A stretch of 64,000 bases of DNA from Triticum aestivum (taxonomy: Eukaryota; Streptophyta; Magnoliopsida; Poales; Poaceae): the NCBI RefSeq assembly GCF_018294505.1, contig NC_057809.1:421994233-422058232 (forward strand). The letters run 5' to 3'. The notes under the pieces are model-generated. The model ran no database searches. It had not been told where the DNA came from and saw only the letters and a list, made by a program, of their open reading frames with translations. Both the position numbers and the translations under genes were made by a program. How positions within the stretch are numbered: position 1 is the first letter of the stretch; every line of letters starts with the position of its first letter. Of this stretch, positions 1-12,090 are shown one piece after another.

Positions 1-1393
1 CAGAGGCCTCAGTCGAGGCCATTCAAGGGCTCCAGCAACGACTACCTTACATGTGAGACGATCCTCCATGGAGCCCTTCCACTTCTGCTGTCTCACTTAA
101 TTAATTAGGAGTACTTAAGTACCACTAATTTATTACTGCCTAATTTTCCTGTTGGAGTTAAACAAATCTTTAGTAGGACGCTATGCTGAATCATGTACGT
201 GTGTATGTTTGTCTATGGAGGTGAATCATGTGGTGGAGCAGGGAGGGAATATTATTAGTGTCATGACATAATAGTGCTATTGTTTTGCATGTCAATTTAT
301 TGCCATTCGTTCAATGAGGCAATGTTTTGCGTATTGCCCATCATGAATTTGATGCTACTGGTTGAGTAATATGCTAATGTCTTCCTATCCTTTCTCACTA
401 AGCTAATGAAGGTTTCACCTTGTTCCTACTTGTGCAAACAGGGATCATGTTGTGCCAATCATACATTAAATGGAACTACACAAGACAATACAATGAACTG
501 TATCCCAGCCAGTGCTTTAACTCTGCTGGAAGTTCTTGATAATCTTTCGATATAATCTCAGCACTGCTAAACAAGAGTGATTTCAACCATACATTTGAAG
601 TGCACAAAAATATATACTATTTGTGTGATTCCAGTGAGTGATTTATCATCTCTTATGGGACTACATGAATAAGCTTTTTTTCTCAGGTTGGTACGGGCCT
701 AAGGCCTTCATCCATATTAGTTTGTTGTCATCTCTATTTGTATCGTGCTACTGTCATGAGAAACTCCTTTATCTTTGCACGTTAAAGTTTTGCAACCTAT
801 GATAAATGGCAATGCTTTGAGTGTTGAGTTGAGCTAATTGGCACTGATTAAATAAACTAATACCTCTCTTTAAGCAAGACTACTATGTTGCTAACTTTAC
901 CCATTAAGATAATGAGGGTGCTTCTATTTGTTAGTGTATGTTTCATAAACTAGTCCCACTATTACAGTAATCTCACTCTCTCAATATATGTGCCAACAGG
1001 GATGCTCGATTTTGGTGGAACTGCACAAAAACTTTGGGTGCTTCATTGCCTCGACAGCTTCCGTCCTTTGTTGTCTGTCGCTAAACTCCACATGCTTTCT
1101 TCCTTTGCTGTCAGTCGCTTGGCTTATCTCGGCCTCCAGTCAAAGGAAATAGTAATTGATATGCTACCTGACACAGGTTGGTACTGGTCTTTATCCTGAT
1201 TATTGTGCCTGTCATATGTATTGGTAATTTGGTATTGTGATACTGTTTGCCAATTTCATAGAGGAGTAATTTGGAGCCTGAACTCGCAGGCAAATCATTG
1301 CATCGGGTGAGTTCAGTAGAACTGCACAAGATGATCAGATGGACAGGTACTTATGATGCTGCTATGTACTCCAAAGTTCACTCAGACAAGCAT
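1..1393. other. Non-coding interior of CACTA-0, no gene seen
   Basis: AT-rich sequence with no coding frame that I recognise. A motif of the type GGAACTGCACAA recurs near 470, 1018 and 1318 and again near 1890, within longer weakly similar blocks (about 996-1065 and 1862-1935). These look like decayed direct repeats, not exons. Function not inferred. Confidence 0.4.
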
Positions 1394-1454
1394 CGATGTT
1401 GACAAGAAGTGCCTATATTCATTCGAGTATCAACCGGCGTTAACCAATTGTCAA
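1394..1454. repeat. Left copy of 61-bp direct repeat flanking a captured Copia fragment
   Basis: These 61 bases recur at 1610-1670 with two mismatches (59/61 by eye). Between the two copies lie exactly 155 bases of retrotransposon-derived sequence. The length is far above the 5-bp duplication made by LTR integrase and suggests repair synthesis at a staggered break. Confidence 0.8.
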
Positions 1455-1609
1455 GGCTAAGAGTTCAAAGGACAACATGAAATCCACAAAGCACATAAGA
1501 AGAAGATTGAAATCTGTCATAAAATCAAGAAACTCTGGAGTAATAGCGTTGGATTATATCCAGACGGCTAAGAATCTGGTAGACCCTTTTATGAAAGGGC
1601 TATCACGAA
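1455..1609 (+). pseudogene. Fragment of Copia pol (C-terminal RNase H region)
   Basis: The plus-strand translation carries the hallmark end of Copia reverse transcriptase-RNase H: a KHIRRR basic motif, then GVIALDYIQT, then DPFMKGL. These correspond to the conserved K/R-H-I-R-R-R, ...I-DY and DP-TKGL blocks of the family. Only about 50 codons are present, with no LTR, PBS or other pol domain, so this is a filler-sized fragment and not an insertion of an element. It is bounded on both sides by the same 61-bp sequence. Confidence 0.75.
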
Positions 1610-1670
1610 CGATGTTGACAAGAAGTGCCTATATTCATTCAAGTATCAACCGGCGTAAACCAATTGTCAA
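1610..1670. repeat. Right copy of the 61-bp direct repeat
   Basis: Matches 1394-1454; the differences are A for G in the ATTC-AGTAT part and A for T in the GGCGT-AACC part. The match stops abruptly on both sides, which fixes the insert at 1455-1609. Confidence 0.8.
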
Positions 1671-2699
1671 ACTCCAAGTATTAGGAGAGTGAACGCCAAA
1701 AATATTGCTTGGTGCATAGCCCAGAAAAACGCAGTCCAGTCTTTGGTCCCAACTTGTGCCTTTTGGTTATCATCACATATGGTAGCGAACTATATGGCAT
1801 GGAGACTAAAGATTCCAGACAAGTTGGTTGACGCGTATATTCATATGGCACTTAATCAGTCTGCACGCCAAGGATGCTCCATTTCAGTTGAACTGCACAA
1901 AAAATTTGGGTGGTTCATTTTCTCAACTGCCTGCTTTCTTGTCTGCAATGTAGAATTTTGGCGAGATACGGGACCAAGATGAGCCAGTAAACTGGTTGGA
2001 TGAAAGTAGTGGCCAAGTTGCTCAAACCTCCCTTGGCACGAGGCCACTATTTGAGGATAAACATACAAGCAAAGTTCAGATTGTCTGTGCTTCCTCTTAT
2101 GTACTCGAAAGTTTACTCGTACAAGAAATAATTTTAGCAAGAAGTACCTCCGATTGAACGCTATTTACCAGTCTGTACCCTAGGTAATTAAAGTTCGTCC
2201 ATGGATCATATTGGTTGTGATCTCAATCATTTGGATGCATAAACAAACTGAACATGTGTATATCTGAATCTTTTTGTAAATTATGTATGAATATTGTCGT
2301 GTGATCTATCAATCATTTGGATGCATAGATATGCTGAGCTTGTGTATATATGAATCTTTTGAGTTGTTGATTGTGAATGTTGGCTATGGATATGAACGTG
2401 TCCTATGAACTTGAGTTTGATATGAATGTTTACCTTTTCTATTGTATTTGTGTGTGAACTTGTTAGTATAACTCGCTAATTTCTTAATTATATGTATAAA
2501 AATATGCCTCTCCGGTTTATTCTTTGATATTAATTGCTCCTTCTAACATAACATTATACGTATATATAACGAGCCCACCTAATACGTGTACTTCAAGGAA
2601 GTGCAAATGGGCTGGGATTTCTTAGAAAATATAAATGGGCCTGATTGACGCGAAATTATTTGTTCACCCAGCCTAGCAAATGGACTGTACATTCTAGAA
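1671..2699. other. Non-coding interior of CACTA-0
   Basis: Contains a second decayed copy of the block seen at 996-1065 (near 1862-1935) and a pair of similar sentences around 2225-2260 and 2305-2350 sharing CAATCATTTGGATGCATA. No coding frame of note. Confidence 0.4.
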
Positions 2700-5600
2700 A
2701 ACATGGGTTAAATATATGCCACATTTTTGCAGGCTGACATGTGGGCCAATAGGTCGAAGCCTATGCAGGGCGTTGTCAACATGGTCAACAGATGATTGTG
2801 TCATCCACAGCCATTGGATTTATATCCAACGGCCGGCATGCACCTTCAATCTCTCGTCTTCTTCCTCCACCATCGTCGGGACCGCCTGGTCCGGCCTTCG
2901 GCGGCTAGCGGCTCTGCTTAGCACGCATCACTGCGAAGCGCCCCACCGTCGGCCAGGCTATCCCTCCACCCCACGACACCTCCTGTTATTCTCCATAGAC
3001 TACAGCCCCACGCCGCAACAGAACCAGTTATAACCCTTGTCCTCCTCTCAATCTACGACTCCACTACCGCGTTTTCCCATCTCCGAGTCGTTCCCGTCCG
3101 GGGCCTCGCTGTCGTCCACCGCCTCGCTGCGTTCGGTGCGGCCTGATCAACAAACGGGAGTCATTGGAAGAGGACTTTACGTGGAGAGCCTGACGGCTGG
3201 CACCCACGAGGTCCATGGTCGCACGCAAGGAAAGTTCCTCCTTATTAAGCTGAAAAAAATGTTTCCTCCACCTGACAGCTGGGACCCAATGTACAATCAG
3301 TAGTATATTTTGTCCGTTTGCTGCTGTTGTTGTTTTCAATGTACAATCAGTAGTATATTTCATCTGTTGGTTGAATAAATGTGTTGTTAGAACGAAAAAC
3401 ACAATGTTTTGGAAGTCGTTGCACGGTTCGATCCTTTAGTGCCGCGTACCGTACGCAGCGCATACTATTTATCGTACGGAACACTTTTTTTTGAAACTCG
3501 GAACACATTTTCCACTTGTTGATAACATGCAGCCCACTGATGAAGGCTCAATAGAGAAGCCCATAATTAACTGGAAGGGAGGCTCTCACATGAATCCGGC
3601 CCAGGTACATGCTCATGGTCCCCTAAACATAAATAAGTAAATAAATAAAGCTAAATGCTCATGCACCAGTTCTTTGGGAAAATAGCTAGCCCAGTATTTC
3701 TTTTTGAAGAATACCCAAGCTAGGCCTATTTGTTTTCTCTGAATTACTGGGCTGCAAATCTTTCAAGACGAGGAGGGATGCATTCCGGCCTGGCTTAAAA
3801 GTATGGTCAATGTTTGTTAAAAGTAATATCAAAAGGGGTTGAAAATTCGAAAAAAAATTATAGCAAATGGGATATTAGTTTCTTTTTTTGTTTTTGTTCT
3901 TCACTGATATCTTATATGTATTTCATTGGATTTAACATGACATAGTACTAATTTATTTTTAAATTTGTTTTACTATGGCTATTAATTTTTGGATTAAGAA
4001 TATTTCATTCCCCAGCAAAAATTTGCGAATTTTCAAAATTTCCCACATATTTAGTTAATTTTTTGACCCTGGTACTGACCAGAAAATGGCTAGCAATTCT
4101 AAAAATGGAAAACGGGCTGCAATAAATTCCATATGAATTAGAAATTGAGTAAAAATTATAAAAATAATAGCAAATGGGTTGTACACGCCATGGATTTCGA
4201 GGCTGACTTGTTTACGTAAGGCTTTGTCAGTGAACACACGATTCTAGCAGCAGTTAGTATTGGATGTCCATCCAACGGCCGACGCCTCCTCTTGTGGCCC
4301 GCTGTGATGCCGCGCAGGCTTCCCCGGCCCACCCTACTCCCTCCTTTGGCCTGGCCGCACGCAATCAACTGCCTCCTTATTACGCGAAAAAAATGATTCC
4401 TCCCACTGACATCTGGGGTGCACCGATTGGGAGGCTAACCTGTGGGCCTACTAAGTTGACGCGTACGCAGGGCTTGTCAACTTAGTCAACACACGATTCT
4501 AGCAGCAGTAACCGTTGGATTTGAATTGAACGGTCCCACTACTTCTTCAATCGCTGCTCTTCTTGCACCAGCCACCCAAACCAGCGCCGGGGAGACCGCC
4601 TACTCCTGCCTCCAGTGGACGGCTGTGCTGCCGATGAGGCCTCATCGCCCCCTACTACTCCCACCGCTAGCCAGGCCCTGCGGCGACGGCAGCCTCACAC
4701 CGCAGCCGAACCAGTGAACCCTCGTACTCCTCTCCGCGTGGGCATCCACTGTCGCGTCTTCCCCGGCTCCGCGTCGTCCCCTTCCTAGGCCTCGCCGTCG
4801 TCCACCGCCTTGGTGCTCTCGGCGCGGCGTGGTCAACATGGTCAACGACATTCCATCGGAAGAGTACTGTACGTGGAGAGGCTGACAGCTGGGTCCAGGG
4901 CCACAGCCCAGGTTTTTTGTGATTTGCCAAGTAAGTCGCTTTGTCGGGCCTGTTGGGCTGCAAATCTTTCAAGACGAGGAGGAGAGCTTTCATTCGGCTG
5001 GCCGAGAAAATGGCCCATCAGTAATGGGAGATGGGCTGTACATTTTTAAAACACATCAAATCGACAATTAGTTTCAAATATCTTTTTTTCATTTAGAGAT
5101 TTGAAATTACATTAATTTTTATGCATGGAGAATTTGTTGGATTTTATATTGATATACATTTATTTTTAAAATCAGTTTGAATGTGAGTCGAAATTTCAGG
5201 ATTAAAACAGTTCGGACCGCACCGAAATATGCAAAATTTTGTATAATTTTTTAACCGTGGCCATAATATGGGCTGTAATGCTAACAAAAAGAATATGGGC
5301 TCCAAAAAAACCTTAATAATTAGCAAATGGGCTGTAAATTATTAGAAATAATGGCAGATGGGTTGTATGCTGTTTCCCACAGATTTGAGGCTTTCCTAAA
5401 AAAAGGTTGACGCACAAGCAGTGACTGTTGGATGGCCATCCGACGACCGTCGTGCTTCTTCAATCTGTGCTCTTCCTGCTCCAGCCGCTCAAATAGGCGC
5501 CGGCGGGACTGCCTGCTCCCTCCTCCCCGCGGTCGGCTCTGCTGCCGCGCAGGCCTCACCGCCCCACTGTACTCCCATCGCTGGCCTAGCCATCCCTCTA

Positions 5601-6600
5601 CTCACCCACACCTGCTGTTATTCTCCGGCGACGGCAGACGAACCAGTAAACCCTCGTACAGTCGTACTCCCCTCCGCGTGGGAAACAACTGCCGAGTCTT
5701 CCCTGCCTCCGTGTCATTCCCTTCCTAGGCCTCGCCGTCGTCCACCGCCCTGGTGCTCTCGGCGCGGCCTGGTCAACGTGGTCAACGATCGACATGCATC
5801 TGAAGTGGACTTTAGGTGGAGAGGTCGACAGCTGGGTCCATGGCCGCATGCAAGGAAATGCCTCCTTATTACGCGCAAAATAATGATTCCTCCACCTGAC
5901 ATCTGGGACCCACCGAAAGGGCCTCTGTATTTCGTGAAAAAAAATGTTACCGCCGCTGACAGCTCGGACCCACCAGCTATATCTTCGCACGCAAGGAAGT
6001 GCCTCCTTATTACGCACAACGGCCGTACTGCTTCTTTAACCTCTGGTCTTCTTGCTCCAGCCGCCCAAACCAGCGCCGGTCGTGCCTCGTGCTCCTGCCT
6101 CCCGTGGCCGACTGCGATGTGGCGGAGGCCTCCCGCCCCCTACTACTCCCACTGCTGGCCAGGCCATCACTCTACTCACCCACACCCCCTCTTACTCTGC
6201 GGCGACGGCAGCCTCACACCGCAGCGAACCAGTGCCCTCGTACTCCTCTACGCGTGGGCATCCACTGCCGCGTCTTCCCCAGCTCCGCGTCGTCCCCTTC
6301 CTAGGCCTCGCCCTCTTCCACTGCCCTGGTGCTCTCAGTGCGGCGTGGTCAACATGGTCAAGGAACGGCTTCTGTCGGACGTGGACTGTACGTGGAGAGG
6401 CTGACAGCTGGGTCCACGGCCGCAGCAAGGAAGTGCCTCCTTATTACGTGCAAAATAATTATTCCTCCACCTGCCAGTGGGGACCCACCGGACGGGCCAC
6501 CGTATTTCGTCCCCCTGACTGATGGGACCCACCAGCTACATCTTCGTAGGCAAGGAAGTGCCTGACAGTCAGTACCCACCTGGTCGAAGTGTATGTAGCG
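2700..6600. repeat. Block of degenerate long repeats in CACTA-0
   Basis: At least four related units are visible (about 2700-3300, 4240-4960, 5400-5870 and 5995-6450). Shared landmarks in order are: TTGTCAAC..GGTCAAC, a GTTGGAT..CCAACGGCC stretch, a pyrimidine-rich CTTCTTC..TCTTGCTCCAGCC stretch, CCCTACTACTCCCAC, ACTCACCCACACC, GTGGTCAACATGGTCAA and CCTCCTTATTACG. Spacers are AT-rich. GC-rich units keep several frames open without any conserved protein, so I do not call genes here. The position next to the terminus suggests subterminal repeats of the transposon. Confidence 0.6.
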
Positions 6601-6935
6601 TTGTCATTCTGGTCGCGAACGTGTACGTACATATATACTGGTGGATGTAGAGGCGCGCACGTGTCGTAGTAGAGGCGGCCAGGGTGCAAGAAAGAAAATA
6701 CGGCCACGTATGTGTACATACGGGCGGGGTCTCGAACGCCTACTCGCGCATAAGTACGGCGAGGGCTCGTGTACATGGCTGGGTCGGAACGGAGAAACAA
6801 CGTCGTCGTCGTGTTCATGGGGAGGCAATGGAATGCGTCGTGTTCATCGGGAGGCAACGCGGCTGGGTCGGAACAGAATGCATGGTCGTGTTCATCGGGA
6901 GGGCTTGGACGGAGGAGGCGATGGAAACGAGGCCT

Positions 6936-7168
6936 GGCGTACCGCAAAACGGAGGAAACGGACCTCCTACGGTCGAAACGGGGGTCCTGTTGATCGGGAG
7001 GGGTGTGGCGTACCGCAAAACGAAAGAAACGGACCTCCTACGGTCGAAACGGGGGTCATGTTGACTGGGAGGGGTGTGGCGTACTGCAAAACGGAGGAAA
7101 CGGACTTTTGTTGGAGCGCTACGGTCGAAACGGGGGTCCTTTCATCGAGAGGGGTGTGGCGTACCGCA
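6936..7168. repeat. Minisatellite, 71-bp unit, about 3 copies
   Basis: Units start with GGCGTACCGCAAAAC at 6936, 7007 and 7078, with a fourth start at 7158; spacing is 71, 71 and then 80 bases. Each contains GGAAACGGAC and GGTCGAAACGGGGGTC. Long open frames across it are a by-product of the repeat. Confidence 0.8.
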
Positions 7169-7189
7169 AAACGGGACTCCACGGGATAC

Positions 7190-7610
7190 TGTTCATCTCC
7201 ACCGTTGACCCCCTCCAGCCTCCACGAGCTACGGTTCATCCACTGTCGACCTCCTCCAGCCTCCACGGGCTCCTGTTCATCCAGCCTCCACCATGCGCTA
7301 CTCCACCGGCTACTGTTCAACCACCCCTCCACCGTCTACTGTTCATCCAGCCTTCCACACCACGGGGTCCTATTCAACCACCCCTCCACGGGCACCCCTC
7401 CACCGTCTACTGTTCATCCTGCCCTCCACATCACGGGGTCCTGTTCATCCACCCCTCCACGGGCACCCCTCCACTGTCTACTGTCCATCCTGCCCTCCAC
7501 ACCATGGGGTCCGGTTCATCCACCCCTCCACGGGCACCCTCCACCGTCTACTGTTCATCCAGCCCTCCACCACACCACGGGGTCCTGTTCATCCAGAGGC
7601 AACGCCACCG
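7190..7610. repeat. Second minisatellite, about 71-bp unit, 4 copies
   Basis: A pyrimidine-rich repeat with ACCGTCTACTGTTCATCC-type phases at 7331, 7402, 7473 and 7543. Each unit also carries CCACGGGGTCCTGTTCATCC and CCCCTCCACGGGCAC. The phase is the same length as the neighbouring array although the sequence differs. Confidence 0.75.
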
Positions 7611-7639
7611 CTCACTGTTCATCCAAACCCCCCCGCAAC

Positions 7640-7815
7640 GGTCACTGTTCATCCCATCGATCGGCTTCAGTTAGCAGCAGTAGCCAAGGAATCGCTCGAT
7701 CGGGTTCAGTTAACAGCCATCGATCGATCGCTCGGGTTCAGTAACGCGTAGCCTGCAGTGCAATCGCTCGGGTTCAGTTAGAGCCCAACGCCTCGCTCGG
7801 GTTCAGTTAGAGCCA
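7640..7815. repeat. Short repeats around TCGCTCGGGTTCAGTTA
   Basis: The phrase TCG(C/A)TCGGGTTCAGTTA recurs four to five times between 7690 and 7815 with irregular spacing, interspersed with CGATCGATCG runs. Confidence 0.6.
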
Positions 7816-8079
7816 ACGCCTCGCACACATGCGCGTACGTGTACGAGAGAAACGCGCATCGCTCGGCCCCCGACCTCCCACCATAACCGGGAACTCCCCG
7901 AAATTTTCCTCCCCCTCGCTTCTACCATGGTTTTTTCTGTCATGGACGGCCCAAAGAATGTCATGCAGCTGCGTCTCCGGCCCGCCCAGGACGAAAAACC
8001 CATTTTCTGTCATGATTTTTTGTCATAGAAGTAGGAGCCCACCACATCTATGATGATACCGGGTTTTGTCACAATTATC

Positions 8080-8158
8080 GTCATAGAAGTGTCATATGTA
8101 TGACAGAAAAAAATTTCGTTCGGCCAAAATGTCACGGATGTGTCTTTTTTTTGTAGTG
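8080..8158. repeat. Right terminal region and terminal inverted repeat of CACTA-0
   Basis: Ends with GTCACGGATGTGTC, a T-run and GTAGTG, the complement of a CACTAC start. CATAGAAG(T) and TGTCATA phrases recur between 8020 and 8105, consistent with subterminal transposase-binding repeats. This is the strongest evidence that 1-8158 is CACTA. Confidence 0.75.
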
Positions 8159-8523
8159 TAGGACTCCACTTGTAATACAGTAATCCTAATCCAACTAGGA
8201 TTAGTCATGTAAACCTCCCCTTCAACATATATAAGGAGGGGCAGGGCTCCCCAAAGGGGGCAAGAAACAATCTCTAGGGCTAGACACAATTAGAGGAGAA
8301 CCGGATTTACGGCGTCTCCCTCATGAGCATAATGAGACCTGGCCACAAACAGCATGTAGGGTTGTTACCGGATGATGTTTCACGGGTCCTGAAGCTGTCT
8401 AAATCCTTGCCTTGTGTGTCGTGTCTCTCGTCCCGATCAACTCCTCTCAAGCTATTACATAGATGCGTTGGCCTCACGACTAAGTCCTCACACTAGGACA
8501 TTTGCCGTGACAATTCCGTGACA
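8159..8523 (+). repeat. Element C 5' LTR remnant
   Basis: 365 bases corresponding one-to-one in length to 14220-14584 of the 3' LTR. The missing first 264 bases were separated by the CACTA-0 insertion. It ends in CCGTGACA before the primer-binding site. Confidence 0.85.
8228..8234 (+). promoter_or_regulatory. TATA box of element C 5' LTR
   Basis: TATATAA followed by GGAGGGGC; the same motif is at 14289-14295 in the 3' LTR. The position inside the LTR fits the U3/R boundary of an LTR promoter. With the upstream U3 displaced by CACTA-0 the promoter is probably dead. Confidence 0.55.
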
Positions 8524-8525
8524 GT

Positions 8526-8543
8526 TGACGCCCACCGTGGGGC
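8526..8543 (+). promoter_or_regulatory. Primer-binding site matching tRNA-Lys(CTT)
   Basis: TGACGCCCACCGTGGGGC matches 17 of 18 positions of the complement of the 3' end of plant tRNA-Lys(CTT) including CCA; the single difference is A for G at the third base. It starts two bases after the LTR end, the normal place for a primer-binding site. Confidence 0.8.
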
Positions 8544-10599
8544 CTGTGCACGATGGTGTTGAGTTCTTGGAGGGATTTTTCTCAAGGATTGAGAAGTTCG
8601 TAATTTTTGGATGAAGAAGAGCCGGTCAGAATCTACATCGATTCCAAGCTCATCGATCAAGATTGAAAAGGTTTGAGTGGCTACATAAATTGGATAGAAA
8701 TCAAAAGTTTTTTAGCCGGCGGAGCACATCAGCTTCGACCCGAGCGTGCGGCCCTCGCAATCAAGAAGGTTTAAGATAAAAAAAATGCTAGGGTTCCATG
8801 CGCATCGTCACGCTTGGCCTGTTGATCCGCCTGTCCGAGTGGAGTCGTTTTCCATCAGAAAAGCCAGTGCAATCCGGTGAGACAGAGACCGTTTGAGAGT
8901 ACTCCGCTGTTTAAATTGCAATTTTCTACTGCGAGAGCTAGGGCACGTGAAGTGCAGCAGTCGACGTACGCAGATTCGCTTCAAGTTCCGAAGCTGCTTC
9001 CTTATTGCTATTACTATGCACTGTGTCAAAACATCAAATCAGATCAGGATAAAGCACTAGTACGTGTTAAGCGGTTGATTTGGTACTCATGTGAAGGTTG
9101 AATCAATTGGCAAGTTCAGTTTTTTGTTTCCTTGCATCAATTGCCACATCCACTTCGTGAAGACAGGCACTGGAAAGATTTGGTACACCAATCAATAGGA
9201 ACCGCGATCTGGGGGAGGACCCGTTCGATCAAATAAATATCCACAACAGTTGACGACTTGGAGGAGGACTCTTACCGGCTTGGCATGATGTTGAATCACC
9301 CCCGGCCGGCTGCGCCCCGTGCTGCTACCTTGCATTGGCGCAGTCAGCCCCTGCACCTCCATGGCCAAGTCGCCGTCACCTCCAAGTTGTGGCTGGCTTT
9401 GAGCCGCACCTCACGCCCTCGCGTTAAATCAACACCTGCTGCCAGGTCGGGGCTTCCGCCGTCAGGGCACACTTCACCGTCGCTTCCGCCGGCCCGGCCT
9501 TACCTCTGCAGCAAGCCGGCGTGAACGGCTCAGTCTTCTTCTCACCCACGACTCAACTCGCTGCTGAGCCGCCTCGCCGTTGTTGCTCTGCATCATCACC
9601 GTCCCACCCCCGCCATCGCGTCCGCACCTCACCGACGCGCCCCCGCGGTCGAGCTGCCTCCGCTGGTTGCCTCTGTCCGAGCTGCGGCCCGCTGAGTCGC
9701 CCAGAGCAGTTGCCGCTCCAACCCGCCGGCCTCCGCGAAGAGCTATTGCCTCGCACGATCCGCTGTATCCTCTGCACCGGGTCACCCTCGCTGGTATGGT
9801 CTCGAGCCAGGCTCGCTCGCACTTCGGCCTGCCTCCGCCATGCGCCCCTTTGCCGCGGCTCGGCCTCACCCGCGCGTCACCAGCCAAGCCGCCTCTGCTG
9901 CACTACGAGCCGCCGCTCCAAGCAGCCGGCCTCATCTCCTCCCGCTTACCTCACAACCTTCACGCCCCTGCGTGTCTCACCGGCGTCTATAAGCCGGCTG
10001 CTCCTGTCCACTGCTCTGTCAGCAAAAAAAACAAAGGAGGAAAAGATGGGCAAGGTGCTATTGTTACTTTACCAATTAAAACAATGAGGAGATAAAATCT
10101 GCCCAGAGTCAAGTCAAAGATGCCAGGCAATTTGACCTAGCACTGGGGTGCTGGATGTTGTCCATAATTCCAACTGTGGATTTATCTGCGTGTTGAAACT
10201 TGGTCCGCTCTGTTTCTGTCTGTCTGGCAAAAAATACCAGGTGATATCCATCCAAGTTTATTTTATTAAACATATTGTTTTTATCAAAAAACAATTACTT
10301 TGGTATGTATATTTTTATGTGCAGCAAAGGTGGTGCCATGTTGTGTCTATGAAGTGTACGTCAGCACCATCACGCACCGGCGTCTGCGCCCGCTTACTGA
10401 TGGAACAGGTGTGCGCAAGTCGCCGCCCGTGCAGCTCAATTTACATCAACCCGCCGGAGCCGCGTTGAGCCGCCCTTGCCGCTTTGAGCCGTCGGGGCTA
10501 TATTTAGTCGCTGGTCTGCCTGAGCCACCTCTGTCGCGATAAACGGATCATCCGTCGTCCAAACAAATCAGGTGGTCGTCGTTACTCAACGGACTCTCG

Positions 10600-10690
10600 C
10601 ACCGGCTTACAACGCTGTGGCCGTCTCTCGCGACCACGCCGGCTTACAACGCCGTGGCCGTCTCTCGCGACCACGCTGGCTTACACCAAG
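10600..10690. repeat. Tandem duplication, about 40-bp unit, in element C
   Basis: The phrase GGCTTACAACGC(T/C)GTGGCC, then GTCTCTCGCGACCACGC, occurs twice back to back, and a partial third start, TGGCTTACACC, follows. Confidence 0.7.
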
Positions 10691-11639
10691 GAGGACAACT
10701 TGCCCGTCCACACCGGCTTACAACACCATGGCCGATTCATCTGTCTGTGCCGCCTCAGATGTTGCGGTCGTCTTTACCGTCCGTCTCTCGCGGCCTGGTC
10801 TACATCAACACACTGGGCCGCACCTATCTGCATGAGCTGTTTATTAAATATGAGCGAGTCACTGCTTGGGAAGGCCGTTTTTCTTCCAACAAATTGGAGG
10901 TGAATTATCATTATCAGCCGTCGTCTGCACTGGATGGCTCAATGGGCAGGTGCACAAGTCACCGCCACTACTGTTTGGTTAAACTTCAAACAGCCAGTTG
11001 GAAGGAACCATTGGCCGAGTTGCTGACACGGCTCATACGGGATCATTAATAAACCTGCCGCAGTCACCTCAACCTTCTGTGGATTTACATCGCGCTATCA
11101 ACGCCAATGATATACACCTTCTGCTATGGTCAAAAATGGAGAATCTCAAGTCAACACCTTGAGTCGTCTTGAGACTCGGGGGTTACAATGGTATGACTCG
11201 GTAGAATTGACAGGTTTCAATGCATTCAAGAACTCCGGGCCATTGGAGGGAAAAGTAACCCGGCCCCGGAGATTACTTCTCTATCAATGAAAATTTAAAA
11301 GGCCGTCGGAAAAATTCCAGCTCACAATGATGCTTCCGGTTTAAAAATCCTGCTCAAGAGACATCTTTCTCCCACAAAGCACTGAAGCTCTTAATATTCG
11401 GTTTAAAAACCGGTTCAAGGAAATTTATTTACCACAAAGCTTTGAAGCTCTCAAATCCCGTTCAAGGTAAATTTATCTCTCACAAAGTTTTGAAGCTTTC
11501 AAATCCGGTTTAAAATTACGGTTCAAAAAGAATTAATCTCCCGCAAATTCGAGTTCTCAGAAAGATTAAACAGTGCAAAAAAGAGCCTGCTGCCATGATG
11601 CGTGGTTCAAACATGGGTATCCTGCCTTACGGCTTATCT

Positions 11640-12090
11640 TATTATGGTCACTTGGGGGCTTCCTGCTCATCGAGCATAGCTGTCGGTACCCTCTTGATCG
11701 GCGCAATGCCAAAACTTATATGGTCACTTGGGGGCTTCCTGTTCAAATATTGGTCGTATTTGAACCAAAGAGAACATAGTTGTCGGTACCCTTTTGATTG
11801 GCACACTGCCAAACTCACTAGGGGGCTTCTTGATCGTATTCGAATCATAGCTCAACCCCTTTGGGTCCGACATGGATCGTATTCGAATCAGCGTCGTTAA
11901 ACAACTCTCAAGGTCATTTGGGGGCTTCCTGTTCAAACATAGGTCGTATTCGAACCAAAGAGAGCATAGCTGTCGGTACCCTCTTGATCGGCAACGCCAA
12001 AGCCACTGGGAGCTATATGATCGTATTCGAATCTTAGCTTAACCCCTTTGGAATGGTTTTCTGATCGTATTCGAATCAGAAGCCTCAAAA
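11640..12090. repeat. Degenerate tandem repeats with CTTGGGGGCTTCCTG and TCGTATTCGAA motifs
   Basis: Three to four units of roughly 80-130 bases between 11651 and 12080. Recurring pieces in order are CACTTGGGGGCTTCCTG, GGTCGTATT(C/T)GAACCAAAGAGA, AGCTGTCGGTACCCTCTTGATCGG and GATCGTATTCGAATCA. The G-rich piece resembles the element's own polypurine tract. Confidence 0.65.

Larger units (their letters stand above)
1..8158. mobile_element. CACTA-0: right portion of a large CACTA transposon, left end outside the window
   Basis: The right terminus is at 8158, where the sequence ends in GTAGTG; the reverse complement gives a CACTACAAAAAAAAGACAC inverted-repeat start. Immediately after it, element C's LTR resumes in mid-repeat at the position matching 14220 of its intact 3' LTR. 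No copy of the first 264 bp of that LTR is seen upstream, so everything from 1 to 8158 is read as inside the transposon. No transposase frame is recognisable. The content is decayed repeats, a captured Copia fragment and minisatellites. The three bases TAG after the end are the expected target duplication, but the left copy is not in the window. Confidence 0.7.

Noticed and set aside
5421..6522. Open frames of 100-330 codons in CACTA-0
   Set aside because: They coincide with degenerate long repeats and shift frame from unit to unit.
6641..7744. Long open frame of 367 codons
   Set aside because: It runs through two 71-bp minisatellites whose repeats lack stops in several frames; no domain, and the composition only mirrors the repeats.
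9521..10095. Overlapping Pro/Ser/Arg-rich frames in element C
   Set aside because: High GC keeps frames open on both strands; no conserved motif, no consistent frame, no splice support.
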